Assembly: GCA_025057695.1 (NCBI GenBank)
Contig: JANWVB010000029.1
Coordinates: 1-14,516 of the forward strand
Length of the DNA: 14,516 bases
Reading direction: 5' to 3'
From: Patescibacteria group bacterium
Lineage (GTDB): Bacteria; Patescibacteriota; Microgenomatia; UBA8517
Both the position numbers and the translations under genes were made by a program. The stretch's first letter is position 1, and each line of letters opens with the position of its first letter. This document shows positions 12,975-14,516 of this stretch, in pieces. The notes beneath the pieces were generated by a model. The model was not told where the DNA came from and made no database searches. It was given only the letters and a program-made list of their open reading frames with translations.

Positions 12975-13976
12975 TTAAACTTCAAATCTCTGACTTATAA
13001 CTTGTATCAAAAACTTACAAAAATCATAAATATCTTTTTTCCTTAAACTGTACCCCGCGCCATGGTATCCAAATGCTGGCACGCACACATTTACCGCTTT
13101 TGTATGCCCATTGTTCTGGAAGTTAAAAGGTTCTAATTGATGAACTGTATCAGCGGATAAAAATCCTTTTTGAAAAGGTAGATCAATTTTTGTTTCAAAA
13201 AAATTTCTTATATCTTCATGTATTATGTGCGCTCCTCCACGATACATCACAAGCGGTCCTTTGCCACTTTCACCCAAACTTTCAGCATTTCCCACTTTTT
13301 GATGGATTGGACAGTAGTCAAGCACGATGGCAAGATCGGGCTTATATGAATCGCATATACCATTTGCGCTTTGATCTTGCATTTCTTCATCAGTGATAAA
13401 AGCAAACATATTTTCCTCCAGGAATTCCGGATTTTGGTCTAATATTTCAAATACGGCAAATTGAGAGACTTTGTTATCCAAACTTGAAGCTATAATATTT
13501 TGTTCGGTTTCTATGAATTCTTTTTTGTAACTTCCGGTTTGTCCCTCTTGTATTCCTAATTTCTGGACTTCGTCTTTTGTGTCAACGCCCACATCAAGAT
13601 ATAGGGAATTGAAACTTGTCAGATTTTCTGTTTTCAGTTCATTTTCATGCAAGATTACTCCAGTTACTTTTCCTTTTTGCGTTTGTGCATACACAATCGC
13701 ATGGTCAAGTCTATTGGCGAATATCCAACCTACCGGTAAGATTCTCACTTTTCCGTTTTCTTCGATTTTTGTGATTTGAAAGCCCACTTCGTCTATATGA
13801 CTTGCGATAAGTTTTTGTGGATTTTTTGTGTTTCCAAAAATAATCGTGCCGTAGCCGTTTCTATAAAAAGCTATCCCCCTTGATTTGAGTTCTTCTATAA
13901 GCACTGTTTTTATTTCGTCAGTATCTCCTGTAACAGCATGTGCAAAACAGAGTTTTTTGAGTAAGTTGTAGTTCAT
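12975..13976 (-). CDS. M42-family aminopeptidase
   Basis: M42 enzymes are dinuclear-metal cytoplasmic aminopeptidases that trim peptides to amino acids. All expected ligands can be seen in this 333-residue protein: H60 and D62 (SHIDEVGF), bridging D167 in SSLDNKVSQFA, E197 as base and E198 as ligand (TDEEMQ), D220 (VLDYC), and H305 (GYHGAGYS). The length is near the family norm of 340-360. The start at ATG 13976 is eight bases after the M20 gene's stop on the same strand, so the two peptidase genes probably form an operon; no Shine-Dalgarno sequence is present. The substrate preference (glutamyl, deblocking or other) cannot be told. The sequence after EE (EEMQDQSANG) differs from the usual EEVGLRGA, marking a divergent subgroup. 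Confidence 0.9.
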   Translation of the reverse strand: MNYNLLKKLCFAHAVTGDTDEIKTVLIEELKSRGIAFYRNGYGTIIFGNTKNPQKLIASHIDEVGFQITKIEENGKVRILPVGWIFANRLDHAIVYAQTQKGKVTGVILHENELKTENLTSFNSLYLDVGVDTKDEVQKLGIQEGQTGSYKKEFIETEQNIIASSLDNKVSQFAVFEILDQNPEFLEENMFAFITDEEMQDQSANGICDSYKPDLAIVLDYCPIHQKVGNAESLGESGKGPLVMYRGGAHIIHEDIRNFFETKIDLPFQKGFLSADTVHQLEPFNFQNNGHTKAVNVCVPAFGYHGAGYSLRKKDIYDFCKFLIQVISQRFEV

Positions 13977-13984
13977 TTTGTTGT

Positions 13985-14516
13985 TTAATTTATTGACTTA
14001 AGAAATGTTTCCAAAATTTTATGATACTTTTCTAAACTTGATATGCTTACCCATTCGTTATCTGTGCCAATTCCTTCACCGTATGGACCGAATTCTACTC
14101 CAGGACAGCCAATTCTGGTAAAGTGCCTAGCATCGGAAGATCCTTGCGCTCCGTATAATTTAACTTTTCTTTTGACTATTTTTTGTGTTATTTGCATTAA
14201 TTTTTTTAAAAAATAGTTGTTTTCGTCAACATCTAGTCCTGGTTCAAACAAAATTTGTTCTAATTTGAAATCTTTAGGCATTAAAGCCTTCAAATCGTGC
14301 AGAATTTTATCTTTATCTTTTGGAATATACCTGATATCTAGATAAATAGAACAATCATCTGGAATTTTATTAAATGAATTGTTAGTTGTTTCAATTTTGC
14401 TTAAATTTATTGTTGTTATCCATTCTTGTTTTTTAGGGATTGGATATTGTTGAATTAGTTTATTAAGAAAGTCATTCATTTGCCAGATGGCGTTTTTGCC
14501 TTTCCAAGGATAAGCT
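13985..14516 (-). CDS. M20-family metallohydrolase, C-terminal part (cut by window edge)
   Basis: The frame is open to the window edge, so the ATG at 14479 is internal and the gene begins outside. The visible 177 residues start AYPWKGKNAIW, the classic entry to the M20 dimerisation (lid) domain, continue with SIYLDIRYIPKDK and return to the catalytic domain at GSSDARHFTRIGCPGVEFGP. M20 enzymes are zinc peptidases or deacylases (dipeptidases, DapE, ArgE). In those families the last zinc ligand is the His of H-x-x-N-E. Here the sequence is GEGIGTDNEWVSI, with Gly in the His position while the N-E pair is kept. Activity could be changed, or another His may substitute (the nearby RHF is a candidate). 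It lies eight bases upstream of the M42 gene. Confidence 0.9.
   Translation of the reverse strand, partial: AYPWKGKNAIWQMNDFLNKLIQQYPIPKKQEWITTINLSKIETTNNSFNKIPDDCSIYLDIRYIPKDKDKILHDLKALMPKDFKLEQILFEPGLDVDENNYFLKKLMQITQKIVKRKVKLYGAQGSSDARHFTRIGCPGVEFGPYGEGIGTDNEWVSISSLEKYHKILETFLKSIN

Noticed and set aside
1..14516. CRISPR array, insertion sequence or riboswitch
   Set aside because: No regularly spaced direct repeats, transposase motifs with terminal inverted repeats, or known riboswitch core were seen; leaders are too short for riboswitches or T-boxes.

Overview
The window looks like chromosomal DNA from a small-genome, AT-rich bacterium, most likely a member of the Candidate Phyla Radiation / Patescibacteria. 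This is inferred from compact genes with mostly short spacers, a ThrRS without its N-terminal TGS domain, an almost complete lack of Shine-Dalgarno sequences, and many lineage-specific unknown ORFs. The genetic code appears standard: TAA, TAG and TGA all end genes at sensible places. No taxonomic marker was compared, so the placement is tentative.

Layout. Positions 1-1515 (minus strand) hold the classic translation cluster infC-rpmI-rplT-pheS, with pheS cut by the window edge. Positions 1556-3081 carry two adjacent minus-strand unknown proteins that share a W-[FY]-x-Y-G-K motif. A TGS-less thrS follows (3151-4923). Next are a small membrane protein (5158-5382, minus) and a divergent Nudix hydrolase (5415-5873, plus), then tRNA-Val(GAC) on minus. 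Positions 6016-8388 encode a 790-residue fusion: a seven-helix membrane domain, a spermidine-synthase-like domain and an M28 / glutaminyl-cyclotransferase-like domain in which one zinc-ligand Asp reads Asn.

After tRNA-Ala(GGC) at 8529-8599 comes a stretch of about 4.3 kb (8659-12927) in which I recognise no gene. It holds a 454-aa plus a 111-aa protein in tandem, then a divergent pair of genes (10438-11220 minus, 11427-12107 plus) whose frames are intact except for in-frame stop codons, and then an intact 241-aa paralogue of the plus-strand broken gene. The end of the window has two adjacent minus-strand metallopeptidase genes, an M42-type aminopeptidase and the C-terminal half of an M20-type hydrolase. 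The M20 enzyme has Gly where the family normally has its last zinc-binding His.

How it works together. The left part is core translation. The three metallopeptidase-type domains (M28, M42, M20) fit an organism living on imported peptides. The middle is accessory DNA with signs of duplication and decay. A recurring feature is that -10 boxes sit about 8-17 bases ahead of start codons with no Shine-Dalgarno sequence, which suggests leaderless or near-leaderless mRNAs. All motif, promoter and hairpin calls were made by eye.
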